A DNA stretch of 64,000 nt. It comes from Flavobacteriales bacterium (GTDB lineage: Bacteria > Bacteroidota > Bacteroidia > Flavobacteriales_D > Crocinitomicaceae). How positions within the stretch are numbered: the first letter of the stretch is position 1; each line of letters opens with the position of its first letter. The translations under genes were made by a program, and so were the position numbers. The notes below the pieces were generated by a model, which saw only the letters and a list, made by a program, of their open reading frames with translations, made no database searches and had not been told where the DNA came from. This document shows, one piece after another, positions 54,329 through 63,410 of the stretch. The stretch covers positions 81,226 to 145,225 of the forward strand of contig JAKSBJ010000223.1 in the NCBI GenBank assembly GCA_022361195.1, written 5' to 3'.

Positions 54329-54342
54329 ATTTCTTAAGAAAT
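54329..54342. repeat. 14-base palindrome upstream of rpoN
   Basis: ATTTCTTAAGAAAT reads the same on both strands. It lies upstream of the candidate rpoN promoter, in the 232-base region 54196-54427 that otherwise holds no gene. Operator or chance. Confidence 0.3.
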
Positions 54343-54427
54343 TTGGAGCAGCTCAAAAACGTAAGCCACTGCTGTTTAGTTTTTTATTTTTCAAACTCTC
54401 ACAAGAATAAGTCTACAACAGAACCTC

Positions 54428-55366
54428 TTATCGCAACAAAACCATTCGTTTGGTTAGCTGCTCATCTCCAACCTTAAGTGTATATAGATAAACCCCTTCT
54501 GCCCAATTTTCGGTAAAGAGTTGATACGAATGTTCACCTGTATTTTGCAATCCTAGATCTTCTTGCGCTATCTGCTTTCCATGAAGATCGGTAATGTTTA
54601 TTTGCACTTTGTTAACCAGGTTTAACTGATATGAAATCGTAGTAAAAGAGCTGAATGGATTTGGATAAATCTCAAACTGCTCAAAGCTCATTTTATCCAA
54701 ACCAGAAACTGGGCAATCAGCTTCCCATTCCTCAAAAGTATCATCATTGTATCCATCCAAATAGACGGCTCCTTCCCAAATTATCATATTGCAATCCTCT
54801 CCCTCAACCGGATCGTAAAAGCGATAATAATCAGCTATTCCAATTCGTTCGATGAGCGTGTATTCTTTGAAAAAGGGTGATCCTGTTCCCATTGGATCGA
54901 AGCCCAGAGTATCTCTCAAGGTCCATCGAGTTAATTCCTCACCACTAATGGTTATTGTTGTGCTGTCAATTACCTCTAAAGGAAGAATAGAAGAACAGGA
55001 CGTATCACTCGTTCCGGCAATGGATCTGAAGGTTGTAATTACCTCTCCCATATTAAGGTTAAAATGAAAGTAGAGGTATTCTGTATCATTTATCCAACGA
55101 TAAACGGTATCGTTACTATAACGGGTCAAATACCTATTGTATTCATCTGTACTTCCATATTCCCGTTCAACAACATTGTAAGTAAGTCCCTCCACAACTG
55201 TATCGCGTGTGTAGGCCATTGTTGTCTTTCCTAAAATTGTTGTAATTGGTAAATCAGGATCACCAGTACAATAGGTCCATATAGCTCCTGGCTCTGGCCA
55301 TTGCTGTGAAAAAAGAAATGTTGGATAAAGCAAAATGAGTAGTAGTAGTTTTCTTAGTTTTTTCAT
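54428..55366 (-). CDS. T9SS-exported protein, type A sorting domain
   Basis: 312 residues, signal peptide ending near FLFSQ. The N-terminal 225 residues are beta-rich with several aromatic and Asp residues (WPEPGAIWTYCTGDPD, GEVITTFRSIAG); I do not recognise a domain. The C-terminal type A sorting domain starts at EIYPNPFSSFTTI and contains VQINITDLHGKQI and EGVYLYTLKVGD, with a final Arg. It is therefore probably exported and retained at the cell surface. Single gene, divergent from dprA. Confidence 0.85.
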   Translation of the reverse strand: MKKLRKLLLLILLYPTFLFSQQWPEPGAIWTYCTGDPDLPITTILGKTTMAYTRDTVVEGLTYNVVEREYGSTDEYNRYLTRYSNDTVYRWINDTEYLYFHFNLNMGEVITTFRSIAGTSDTSCSSILPLEVIDSTTITISGEELTRWTLRDTLGFDPMGTGSPFFKEYTLIERIGIADYYRFYDPVEGEDCNMIIWEGAVYLDGYNDDTFEEWEADCPVSGLDKMSFEQFEIYPNPFSSFTTISYQLNLVNKVQINITDLHGKQIAQEDLGLQNTGEHSYQLFTENWAEGVYLYTLKVGDEQLTKRMVLLR

Positions 55367-55504
55367 TTCAAAAGTCTTGATAGGTTAATTATCATCACGT
55401 AAGCATTACCAAGATCGTTTGGAAAAAAATGCACAACTCTGTGTTTGATTGAATAGAAAATAATTCGCAGAACGTAAAATTTTTACGATCTGCTACTTTA
55501 CCTT

Positions 55505-56599
55505 GTGCGCGTGGAGGAAAGGATTTATCAAATAGCCCTGGGCTTATTATCAGGGATTGGGTCGATTAAGGCAAAACTGCTGGTTTCATATGCGGGCGGA
55601 TTAGAAGCCGTATTCAAAGAATCCAAAAAAAGTCTGGCAAAAATTGAGGGAATTGGCTCTGTGGCAATTCAATCCATGAATCGGGAAGCGGCTTTAATTA
55701 GAGCAGAAGCAGAATTGGAATTTATTGAGCACCACGACATTCAGTTATACTATTACCAAGATGTAAACTATCCACAAAACTTGAAGAATTGTGAGGACGG
55801 CCCCGTCGTACTCTTCTCAAAAGGAACTGTTGATTTTAAACGAAGAAGTATTGCCGTTGTTGGCACCCGAAAATCGACTCCTTATGGTAAAAAGATGACT
55901 CACCAGTTAATTGAGGAGCTTGCTGGGATGGATATGCAAATTGTGAGTGGCTTAGCTCATGGAATTGATAAAACGGCTCACGAAGCTTCATTGAAAAACG
56001 GTTTACCCACTTTAGGCGTTTTGGGACATGGTTTGGATTATATCTATCCGGCTGCTCATCGTCCATTGGCAAAAAAGATGCTTGAAAATGGCGGTTTGGT
56101 CACCGAATTTGTTAGTAAAACACCTGGAGACCCATCAAATTTCCCAAAACGAAATCGTATCGTTGCGGGACTGTGTGATGCCACAGTGGTTATTGAAAGT
56201 GCCGAATCAGGAGGCTCTTTAATCACCGCTAATTTAGCGAATGATTACGACCGGGATGTTTTTGCTTTTCCCGGTAATGCTGATCAGGAACAATCTAAGG
56301 GATGTAATAACCTCATTCGTAGAAACCGAGCTCATTTAATCACCAATGCAGAAGACATGCTCAATGTTTTGGGTTGGGAGTTAGAAGAAAAACCAGAGGA
56401 ACAATCTCAATTGTTTATTCAAATGAGTGAAGAGGAGGAAAAACTGGTTCGAATATTTAGAGAAAAAGGTGAAGTGGACATTGACAACTTATCTCACAAA
56501 GCACAGATGTCGGGCGGAGTTTTATCCATGCACCTCTTTAATTTAGAGATGAAAGGTTTAATTAAAGTAATGCCAGGAAAGCGCTATTCGTTGATTTAA
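55505..56599 (+). CDS. dprA: DNA-processing protein DprA
   Basis: 364 residues; the start is a GTG (another GTG is two codons later). An N-terminal helix-hairpin-helix region (about 15-60) precedes the Rossmann-like single-stranded DNA-binding domain with GTRKSTPYG (120-128) and SGLAHGID (148-155), and PSNFPKRNRIVAGL. A C-terminal winged helix (about 300-364) is complete. DprA loads RecA onto incoming DNA during natural transformation. Its stop overlaps the opposite gene's stop through TTAA at 56596-56599. Confidence 0.95.
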   Translation: MRVEERIYQIALGLLSGIGSIKAKLLVSYAGGLEAVFKESKKSLAKIEGIGSVAIQSMNREAALIRAEAELEFIEHHDIQLYYYQDVNYPQNLKNCEDGPVVLFSKGTVDFKRRSIAVVGTRKSTPYGKKMTHQLIEELAGMDMQIVSGLAHGIDKTAHEASLKNGLPTLGVLGHGLDYIYPAAHRPLAKKMLENGGLVTEFVSKTPGDPSNFPKRNRIVAGLCDATVVIESAESGGSLITANLANDYDRDVFAFPGNADQEQSKGCNNLIRRNRAHLITNAEDMLNVLGWELEEKPEEQSQLFIQMSEEEEKLVRIFREKGEVDIDNLSHKAQMSGGVLSMHLFNLEMKGLIKVMPGKRYSLI

Positions 56600-57315
56600 G
56601 AATTTGCTAATCGCTTTTTATCTTTCCGTTTCCCAAAGAATATTTCTACAAATGGCCAAAGGACAAATAAAAACCCTATCCAAAGTAAGAGTTTAAAAGA
56701 GAAAAATGAACGATCAATCTGTGCTTCTGACTCCTGTCTTATCACCTCAAAAGCTCCTTTATAAATCCCCGTAAAAAGATCTGTCTCAGCAGCTGTTTCA
56801 GCATCATGGGTATCAAAACCAACTACTTCTTCTGATTTCTTGTCCATTTCGGCTCGGGAATAATCCAGGAGTTGAATTAATAACCATCGTTTGAAACCAA
56901 AACCAAAAGCATCCTTATCGGCATCTTTCAGGAAATATTCATCCACTGCCATCTCGGTTGACGGAATGTTTATCTCCCGATAACTTTCATCAAAACTTGA
57001 AGCCATGTACGATTCATAAGTCGGATACATGGCCTCTTCAATAATAGAAATGGTTCCATCAGTTGCTTCAATTACCCCTCTTTTCATAGTAGAAACAACT
57101 GTAAAAGCAAAGACATAAATGATGATAGCAACCGGAATGTACAAATAGTAAAACCCAGACAAAATCTTGCCCAAACGGCTCTCCCGTTTCAACAACTTCA
57201 AACGGTTGAGAACAATCAATAAAATGATTGAACCAACTACCGCCAGTAAAAGACTAAATATGAGAGCCGTTGTCGACTCCCAAACGAATTCCCAGGACGC
57301 TTCTAAATGTCCCAC
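56596..57315 (-). CDS. Membrane protein of unknown function, third gene of the sucAB operon
   Basis: 239 residues with three hydrophobic segments: about 16-37, 53-73 and 210-230. The region between, about 75-205, is hydrophilic and rich in Glu, Asp and Lys, so it should form a soluble loop on one side. A basic tail (FFGKRKDKKRLANS) follows. No family recognised. It starts six bases after sucB, so it is co-transcribed with the oxoglutarate dehydrogenase genes, but no enzymatic role is evident. Confidence 0.8.
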   Translation of the reverse strand: MGHLEASWEFVWESTTALIFSLLLAVVGSIILLIVLNRLKLLKRESRLGKILSGFYYLYIPVAIIIYVFAFTVVSTMKRGVIEATDGTISIIEEAMYPTYESYMASSFDESYREINIPSTEMAVDEYFLKDADKDAFGFGFKRWLLIQLLDYSRAEMDKKSEEVVGFDTHDAETAAETDLFTGIYKGAFEVIRQESEAQIDRSFFSFKLLLWIGFLFVLWPFVEIFFGKRKDKKRLANS

Positions 57316-57321
57316 GGGAAA

Positions 57322-58593
57322 TTAAAGTCCTAATAATACTTCTACAGGATCTTTACCTCCAAAAATCATTTTTTCAGGATTCTCCAGCATCTCTTTTACT
57401 TTGTATAAGAAACTTACTGATTCTTTCCCATCAATGATTCGGTGATCATAAGAAAGTGCAACATACATGATTGGACGAATCACAATCTCTCCATCTACTA
57501 CAACCGGACGCTCAACGATATTATGCATTCCTAAAATGGCTGATTGAGGAGGATTGATAATTGGTGTGGACAACATAGAACCAAAAACACCTCCATTGGT
57601 GATGGTAAAGGTTCCTCCTGTCATTTCATCCGGAGTTAATTGCCCATCACGTGCACGAATGGCCAATCGTTTAATTTCTTTCTCGATCTCGGCCAAGCTC
57701 ATTTGCTCAGCATTTCGTACAACAGGAACCATTAATCCTTTAGGTGAGGATACTGCAATTCCTATATCTGCATAATCATGCATGATCATTTCTTTTCCTT
57801 CAATTTGTGCATTAACTGCAGGGAAAAGATTTAAGGCTTCAGTACACGCTTTGGTAAAGAAAGACATGAATCCTAAACCAACATCATGATGCTCACCAAA
57901 TGCCTTTTTATATTTTTTTCGGACGTCCATGATTGGCTTCATATCCACTTCGTTGAAAGTGGTTAACATTGCTGTTTCATTCTTAACAGCTACCAATCTT
58001 TCTGCTACTTTACGACGTAGCATAGACATTTTCTTTCCTTCTGTATTTCGAGTTCCGCCCCAACCTTGAGCAGCTTCAGCAGAAAATCCTCCAGCCATTG
58101 CAGCTAAAACATCCTGCTTCGTAATACGACCGTCTTTTCCGGTTCCGTTTAGCTGATTAGCAGAAATTCCGTTTTCATCCATGATTTTCTTCGCTGCCAC
58201 AGATGGAGTTCCAGTTGCATAGGTCTTCTCTGAATTATTCGAAGCTGGCATTGGATTTGGCTTTGCCTCTTCCTTTGCAGGAGCTTTTTCTTCTACCGCA
58301 ACAGGTGCTGCTTCCTCTACAGGAGCACTCGATTCAAAATCTGCTGGTTTTTCAGCTGAGGTGTCAATATGACAAACAACAGCACCAACCGCTACTGCAT
58401 CACCTTCTTCAGCTTTTAAGGTAATTGTTCCTGAAGCCTCAGCAGGTAATTCTAAGGTTGCTTTATCCGAATCTACTTCGGCAATAGCCTGATCTTTTTC
58501 AACGTAATCTCCGTCTTCAACTAACCAAGTTGCAATTTCTACTTCTGATATTGATTCTCCCGGTGAGGGAACTTTCATTTCTAATACAGACAT
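57322..58593 (-). CDS. sucB: Dihydrolipoyl succinyltransferase (oxoglutarate dehydrogenase E2)
   Basis: 423 residues. The lipoyl domain has Lys44 in EVDSDKATLEL as the lipoylation site. A Pro/Ala/Glu linker (about 85-125) leads to the E3/E1-binding domain (SVAAKKIMDENGISANQLNG, about 130-165) and the catalytic domain, with DHRIIDGK near 386-393 carrying the active His and Asp. It transfers succinyl groups to CoA. It follows sucA by five bases; E3 is not in the window. Confidence 0.97.
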   Translation of the reverse strand: MSVLEMKVPSPGESISEVEIATWLVEDGDYVEKDQAIAEVDSDKATLELPAEASGTITLKAEEGDAVAVGAVVCHIDTSAEKPADFESSAPVEEAAPVAVEEKAPAKEEAKPNPMPASNNSEKTYATGTPSVAAKKIMDENGISANQLNGTGKDGRITKQDVLAAMAGGFSAEAAQGWGGTRNTEGKKMSMLRRKVAERLVAVKNETAMLTTFNEVDMKPIMDVRKKYKKAFGEHHDVGLGFMSFFTKACTEALNLFPAVNAQIEGKEMIMHDYADIGIAVSSPKGLMVPVVRNAEQMSLAEIEKEIKRLAIRARDGQLTPDEMTGGTFTITNGGVFGSMLSTPIINPPQSAILGMHNIVERPVVVDGEIVIRPIMYVALSYDHRIIDGKESVSFLYKVKEMLENPEKMIFGGKDPVEVLLGL

Positions 58594-58598
58594 AATCT

Positions 58599-61313
58599 TT
58601 ATTTTTCCGCAATGGCGGTGAACAAGTTTTCAAATAAGCTAGCTAATCTCTTTTTGTGAAGATCAGATGAACCAGCTGCCGGGGCGGCTGATGATCCTCT
58701 TGAAACCAGCGTTAGGTTATATTTTCTTAAGGACAGTGCCATGTATGACCATGGTCCCATATTCTCAGGCTCTTCTTGTGCCCAAATGAATTTTTTAGCA
58801 TTTGGATATCCAGCTAATACCTCATCCAATTGTTTTTCAGGTAAAGGATACATTTGTTCCATTCTGATAAAGGCTGCATTACTTACGCCTCTTTGCTCTG
58901 CCTGCTCTTTAGCCTCGTAATAAAATTTACCTGAGCAAAGTACAATTGTATCAACTCCTGCCTTATCAACATTATCATCCAATACCTCCTGGAAAGCTCC
59001 TTTTTCCAAATCTTCTAATGTGGAAACAGCTTTTGGATGTCTCAATAAGTTTTTAGGTGAGAATACCACCAATGGTTTTCTAAAGTCTCTGTGAATTTGT
59101 CTTCTTAACAAGTGGAAATGGTTAGCTGGAGTTGTTGGATTACAAACCTGCCAGTTCAAATCAGCACATTGCTGCAAGAAACGCTCAATTCTGGCTGAAG
59201 AGTGCTCTCCACCCATTCCTTCATAACCATGTGGTAATAGCATGATCAATCCTGACTGAACAGCCCATTTATCTTCTCCCGAAGAAATGAATTGATCCAC
59301 CATAATTTGAGCTCCATTGTAAAAGTCTCCAAACTGAGCCTCCCAAATCGTTAATCCTTTTGGATTTGCCAATGAGTACCCATACTCAAATCCAAGCACA
59401 CCATACTCTGATAAATGTGAATTATAAATTGAGAACTCACCTTGTTGGTCATTCAACAAGTTTAAGGTGATTACTTCATCTTCGCTATCTTCCGTTTTTA
59501 CAACAGCATGACGGTGAGAGAAAGTTCCTCTTTCTACATCCTGACCAGAAACTCGAATGTCGTGTCCTTCATCCAGAAGTGTTGCATAAGCCAACATTTC
59601 TCCCATTCCCCAATCCAACGAATTACGATCTAACTGATCAATTCTATCCTGCAACAACTTTTTAATTTTTCGGAAATAATTTTTCCCTTCCGGTAAAGTC
59701 GCCAACTTGGTTCCTAGTTCAATCAATTTATCTTTACTTACTCCTGTCGATGGAGAAGTATTAAAATCTTCTGCTTTTCCGTGACGGAATCCTTTCCAGG
59801 TATTTTCAAGGAAGTTTAATACAACTGCCTTTTTATCTTTCTTAGAATCCTCGTAGGATTGATCCAAATAACCTAAGAATTCACTCTCGTAATTTTTTCC
59901 ATCTTCTTTGGTCAAAACACCTTCTGAGATGAGCTGATTAAGATAAATTTCTCTTGGATTTGGATGTTTTGCAATGATCTTGTACAACTTAGGCTGTGTA
60001 AACTTAGGCTCATCCCCTTCGTTATGACCATATTTTCTGTAGCACAATAAATCGATGAAAACATCCTGGTGGAATTTTTGACGGTATTGTACCGCGATTT
60101 TCATGGTTTGAACCATGGCTTCTACATCGTCACCGTTAACATGAAATACAGGACATAGCGTCACTTTTGCGACATCTGTACAATACGTTGATGAACGAGC
60201 ATCAGTATAATTGGTTGTAAATCCAACCTGATTGTTAACTACAATATGAATGGTTCCACCAGTACGATAACCATCTAAAGTAGCCATTTGAATCACTTCA
60301 TAAACCACTCCCTGACCGGCAATGGCAGCATCACCATGAACCAAGATAGGCATTACCTCATCCTCGCTCTTGTGAATCATATCAATTTTAGCTCGTACAA
60401 TACCTTCAACCACCGGATCAACTGCCTCAAGGTGAGAAGGGTTTGGAGCCATTGTCAAATGAACTTTCTTACCAGAGCGCGTCTCTACCTTTGAAGACAT
60501 TCCCAAATGGTATTTTACATCTCCATCAAAAGAATCATCTGAGTCAAATTCTTTTCCATCAAATTCGTTGAAAATGGACTGAACAGGTTTCCCCATAATG
60601 TTCACCAATGTACTCAATCGTCCACGGTGGGCCATTCCCAATACAAATTCGTTCACTCCTAATTCGGCACCTGTTTGAATTACCTCATCCAAAGCAGGAA
60701 TTAACGATTCTCCACCTTCCAGTGAAAATCGCTTTTGCCCAACATATTTTTTATGAAGAAATTGTTCAAATACACTGGCATTACTCAGTTTTCTGAAAAT
60801 TTCTTTTTTGTTTTCATTGTCAAACTTTGGTCGGTTTTTAATTTCAATATGCTCTCTCAACCAACTTAATCGCTCTTTTTCTCGAATGTAGTTGTACTCA
60901 ATTCCAATTGACTTACAATACGTTTCTTCCAAGTGCGCAATGATGTCCTTTAAAGTTGCAGGACCAATTCCAATTTCTGTTCCGGATTGAAAAACAGTAT
61001 TCAGATCTTTTTCTTCTAAACCATAATTGGCAAGATCTAAAGTGGGTGAATAAGTTCTTCTGGTTCTAACCGGATTTGTTTTAGTAAACAAGTGTCCTCT
61101 GAATCGGTAATCTACAATTAGATTTAAAACCTTTAATTCTTGCTGAAAATTTTCTGGAATTCCTCCATTTTCAAAATCGGTTTTTGCAAAATCTACTCCT
61201 TCAAAGAATCTGGCCCATTGAATATCTACTGAATTCGGGTCCTCAACATATTTGTTGTAAAGATCGTCGATGGCATTTACATCTCCATTTCCGACATATG
61301 TGAATTTGTCCAT
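58599..61313 (-). CDS. sucA: 2-oxoglutarate dehydrogenase E1
   Basis: 904 residues, the full-length form. GVDFAKTDFENGGIP near the N-terminus, the active-site AHRGRLSTLVNIMGKP and the thiamine diphosphate motif GDAAIAGQGVVYEV with NNQVGFTT are intact; the C-terminal transketolase half ends with GSSAAPAAGSSDLHKKRL. It decarboxylates 2-oxoglutarate and passes the succinyl group to E2. First gene of sucA-sucB-membrane protein; an exact -7 element lies about 25 bases upstream of the ATG. Confidence 0.98.
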   Translation of the reverse strand: MDKFTYVGNGDVNAIDDLYNKYVEDPNSVDIQWARFFEGVDFAKTDFENGGIPENFQQELKVLNLIVDYRFRGHLFTKTNPVRTRRTYSPTLDLANYGLEEKDLNTVFQSGTEIGIGPATLKDIIAHLEETYCKSIGIEYNYIREKERLSWLREHIEIKNRPKFDNENKKEIFRKLSNASVFEQFLHKKYVGQKRFSLEGGESLIPALDEVIQTGAELGVNEFVLGMAHRGRLSTLVNIMGKPVQSIFNEFDGKEFDSDDSFDGDVKYHLGMSSKVETRSGKKVHLTMAPNPSHLEAVDPVVEGIVRAKIDMIHKSEDEVMPILVHGDAAIAGQGVVYEVIQMATLDGYRTGGTIHIVVNNQVGFTTNYTDARSSTYCTDVAKVTLCPVFHVNGDDVEAMVQTMKIAVQYRQKFHQDVFIDLLCYRKYGHNEGDEPKFTQPKLYKIIAKHPNPREIYLNQLISEGVLTKEDGKNYESEFLGYLDQSYEDSKKDKKAVVLNFLENTWKGFRHGKAEDFNTSPSTGVSKDKLIELGTKLATLPEGKNYFRKIKKLLQDRIDQLDRNSLDWGMGEMLAYATLLDEGHDIRVSGQDVERGTFSHRHAVVKTEDSEDEVITLNLLNDQQGEFSIYNSHLSEYGVLGFEYGYSLANPKGLTIWEAQFGDFYNGAQIMVDQFISSGEDKWAVQSGLIMLLPHGYEGMGGEHSSARIERFLQQCADLNWQVCNPTTPANHFHLLRRQIHRDFRKPLVVFSPKNLLRHPKAVSTLEDLEKGAFQEVLDDNVDKAGVDTIVLCSGKFYYEAKEQAEQRGVSNAAFIRMEQMYPLPEKQLDEVLAGYPNAKKFIWAQEEPENMGPWSYMALSLRKYNLTLVSRGSSAAPAAGSSDLHKKRLASLFENLFTAIAEK

Positions 61314-61338
61314 TATTTAACGTTCCTACGGTGTAATA

Positions 61339-61346
61339 CAAATCTA
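61339..61346 (-). promoter_or_regulatory. Candidate -7 element for sucA
   Basis: Minus strand TAGATTTG, an exact match, with transcription expected about 20 bases before the ATG at 61313. No clear -33 element. The rest of 61347-61540 shows nothing I can support. Confidence 0.45.
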
Positions 61347-61540
61347 AAAATTAAATAGTAAACACCGTTTAATTTTTATAGAACTAATCTTACAAGAGTT
61401 TTATTTAGCCTTCTCTATCTTTCAGCACCATTTTTCATAAAACAAACTCTTTTTCAACAGCATACACTTAAACCCATACATCTTCCAGCAGTTTATTTGC
61501 ACGCTTAGCAATTCAAGCTTAAACTTTTATAGCCTTAAAA

Positions 61541-61873
61541 CTAATTGGTTTTGAATCTCCGTCGTAAATAAACTTTTTGTGCTTCTCGCTCTATAATTAG
61601 ATAAGCTAACTCTTTTAAATCTCCCTTCATCAGAAGCTCCAGTGATTTTTTTTCAGATAAATCGACCTTATAAATAAACTGCATTAGTTTGCCTCCGCTT
61701 CCATTACTCAACTCTTCTAAAACCTTTACAATTAATCCCTGCAGATGAAAAAGTGGGTCCGATTCGTCAGTTTGTATCTCACAATCCACTAATCCTTGCA
61801 AGTCTTTTTGAATTTGGAGACAGGTTTCCCGCACAAATTTTTTTTCAAGGAAATAATGTTCAGGTTTAGTCAT
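61541..61873 (-). CDS. Small cytoplasmic protein, unknown
   Basis: 110 residues, no signal peptide or membrane segment. Likely helical, with LIVKVLEELSNGSGGKLMQFIYKVDLSE (in part) and a basic end (KVYLRRRFKTN). The LMQFIYKVDLSEK block suggests a conserved family, but I cannot name it. It is divergent from aspartate kinase across a 152-base region with no exact promoter match on this strand. No function assigned. Confidence 0.72.
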   Translation of the reverse strand: MTKPEHYFLEKKFVRETCLQIQKDLQGLVDCEIQTDESDPLFHLQGLIVKVLEELSNGSGGKLMQFIYKVDLSEKKSLELLMKGDLKELAYLIIEREAQKVYLRRRFKTN

Positions 61874-62025
61874 TATTTATAGTGTTAGTCTCCAATTAAA
61901 CTCAAATACTCTACAAAATTCACAAATAATATCCGAAGCGTGATAATTAATATAAAAGTATGTATTTATTAAGCCTTTAACGTCCAATACTACTATTTTC
62001 GCAAAAAATTAATCGCCACCTAAAT

Positions 62026-63294
62026 ATGCGTGTTTTTAAATTCGGAGGAGCATCGGTAAAAAATGCTGAGGCAGTAAAAAATGTCGGACAAATACTCGAC
62101 AAATTCAAAGGAGAAAAACTGATGATTGTTGTATCCGCTATGGGTAAAACCACCAATGCATTAGAAGTTCTTTGGAAAGCTTACACCAATGGAGAATCTA
62201 CCCAGCAAGCTATTGTTGAAATACAAGATTTCCATACCGAAATTATGGACGGATTATTTGGCGGTGAAGGAGCAGAAGTTCGACAAGAAATAAACGCCAT
62301 AATTGGTGAACTGAGAAATAAGTGTGAAAATCCTCCTAGCGATAATTTCAACTTTGAATATGATCAAATTGTCTCTTTAGGGGAAATCATCTCAACTAAA
62401 ATCATTGCTGGCTTCTTAAATGAAAAAGGATTTCAGGCTGAGTGGATGGATGCCCGTCAATTGGTCCGAACCAATAATCGTTATCGTGAAGCAAAGGTTG
62501 ATTGGGAAAAGTCAAACGAACTGGTTTCTGAAAAGGTAAACAGCATTTTTGATAGTGGAAAGGATTTGGCCGTTACTCAAGGATTCTTGGGCCATACTCC
62601 AGAAGGATTTACGACTACCTTAGGTAGAGAAGGTTCTGATTTTACAGCAGCCATTCTTGCTTATATTATGGATGCTCAGGATGTAACAATTTGGAAAGAT
62701 GTTCCGGGAATGCTTAACGCCGACCCTAAATATTTTGACAATACTGTATTACTTGAAAAAATCTCCTTTAGAGAAGCTATTGAGTTGGCTTATTTTGGAG
62801 CATCTGTTATTCATCCAAAAACCATCCAGCCTTTAAAACGAAAAGGAATTCCATTGTATATCAAGTCCTTTTTAGATCCAGAAGAAAAAGGTTCGGTTAT
62901 TCAGGAATCAACTGCTTTTGACAACCAAATACCATCCTTTATCTTTAAAATGGATCAGTTGTTAATGTCTCTAACTCCACGCGATTTTTCATTTATCATG
63001 GAAGAAAATTTGGAAGACATTTTCAGTTACTTAAACAAAAAACGAATCCGAATTCACCTCATGCAAAATTCGGCCGTGAGTTTTTCATTTTGTGTAGATC
63101 GTTCTAAAGTTGATTTGGATGAATTAATAGCTCACTTCCAGAAAGAATACATTGTCAAGTACAACGAAAATATGGAATTGGTAACCATTCGTCATTACGA
63201 TGATGCTACCTTAGAGCGTTTAACGGTCATGAAAAAAATCTTCCTTGAGCAGCGCTCCAGAGAAACCGCAAGACTTGTTATTCAAGACATTTAG
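62026..63294 (+). CDS. lysC: Aspartate kinase
   Basis: 422 residues, monofunctional. MRVFKFGGASVKNAEAV is the kinase N-terminus (KFGGAS in place of the more common KFGGTS) and GREGSDFTAAI the nucleotide-site loop; DVTIWKDVPGMLNADPKYF follows. The C-terminal third holds one recognisable ACT-type region (FIFKMDQLLMSLTPRDFSF, shortened relative to enterobacterial forms). It phosphorylates aspartate for lysine/diaminopimelate, threonine and methionine synthesis, the step before Asd at 31411. Feedback control by an amino acid is likely but cannot be read from the sequence. Confidence 0.92.
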   Translation: MRVFKFGGASVKNAEAVKNVGQILDKFKGEKLMIVVSAMGKTTNALEVLWKAYTNGESTQQAIVEIQDFHTEIMDGLFGGEGAEVRQEINAIIGELRNKCENPPSDNFNFEYDQIVSLGEIISTKIIAGFLNEKGFQAEWMDARQLVRTNNRYREAKVDWEKSNELVSEKVNSIFDSGKDLAVTQGFLGHTPEGFTTTLGREGSDFTAAILAYIMDAQDVTIWKDVPGMLNADPKYFDNTVLLEKISFREAIELAYFGASVIHPKTIQPLKRKGIPLYIKSFLDPEEKGSVIQESTAFDNQIPSFIFKMDQLLMSLTPRDFSFIMEENLEDIFSYLNKKRIRIHLMQNSAVSFSFCVDRSKVDLDELIAHFQKEYIVKYNENMELVTIRHYDDATLERLTVMKKIFLEQRSRETARLVIQDI

Positions 63295-63410
63295 GTTTTT
63301 ATTGTTAGGTGTTTCTTCCTAAAAACTAAATTTTTGTCCTTATCTTTCCATCGTTTTGGTATATAACCTTACTAAAATCCAAAACGACACTTAACTAATT
63401 TAAACTAACG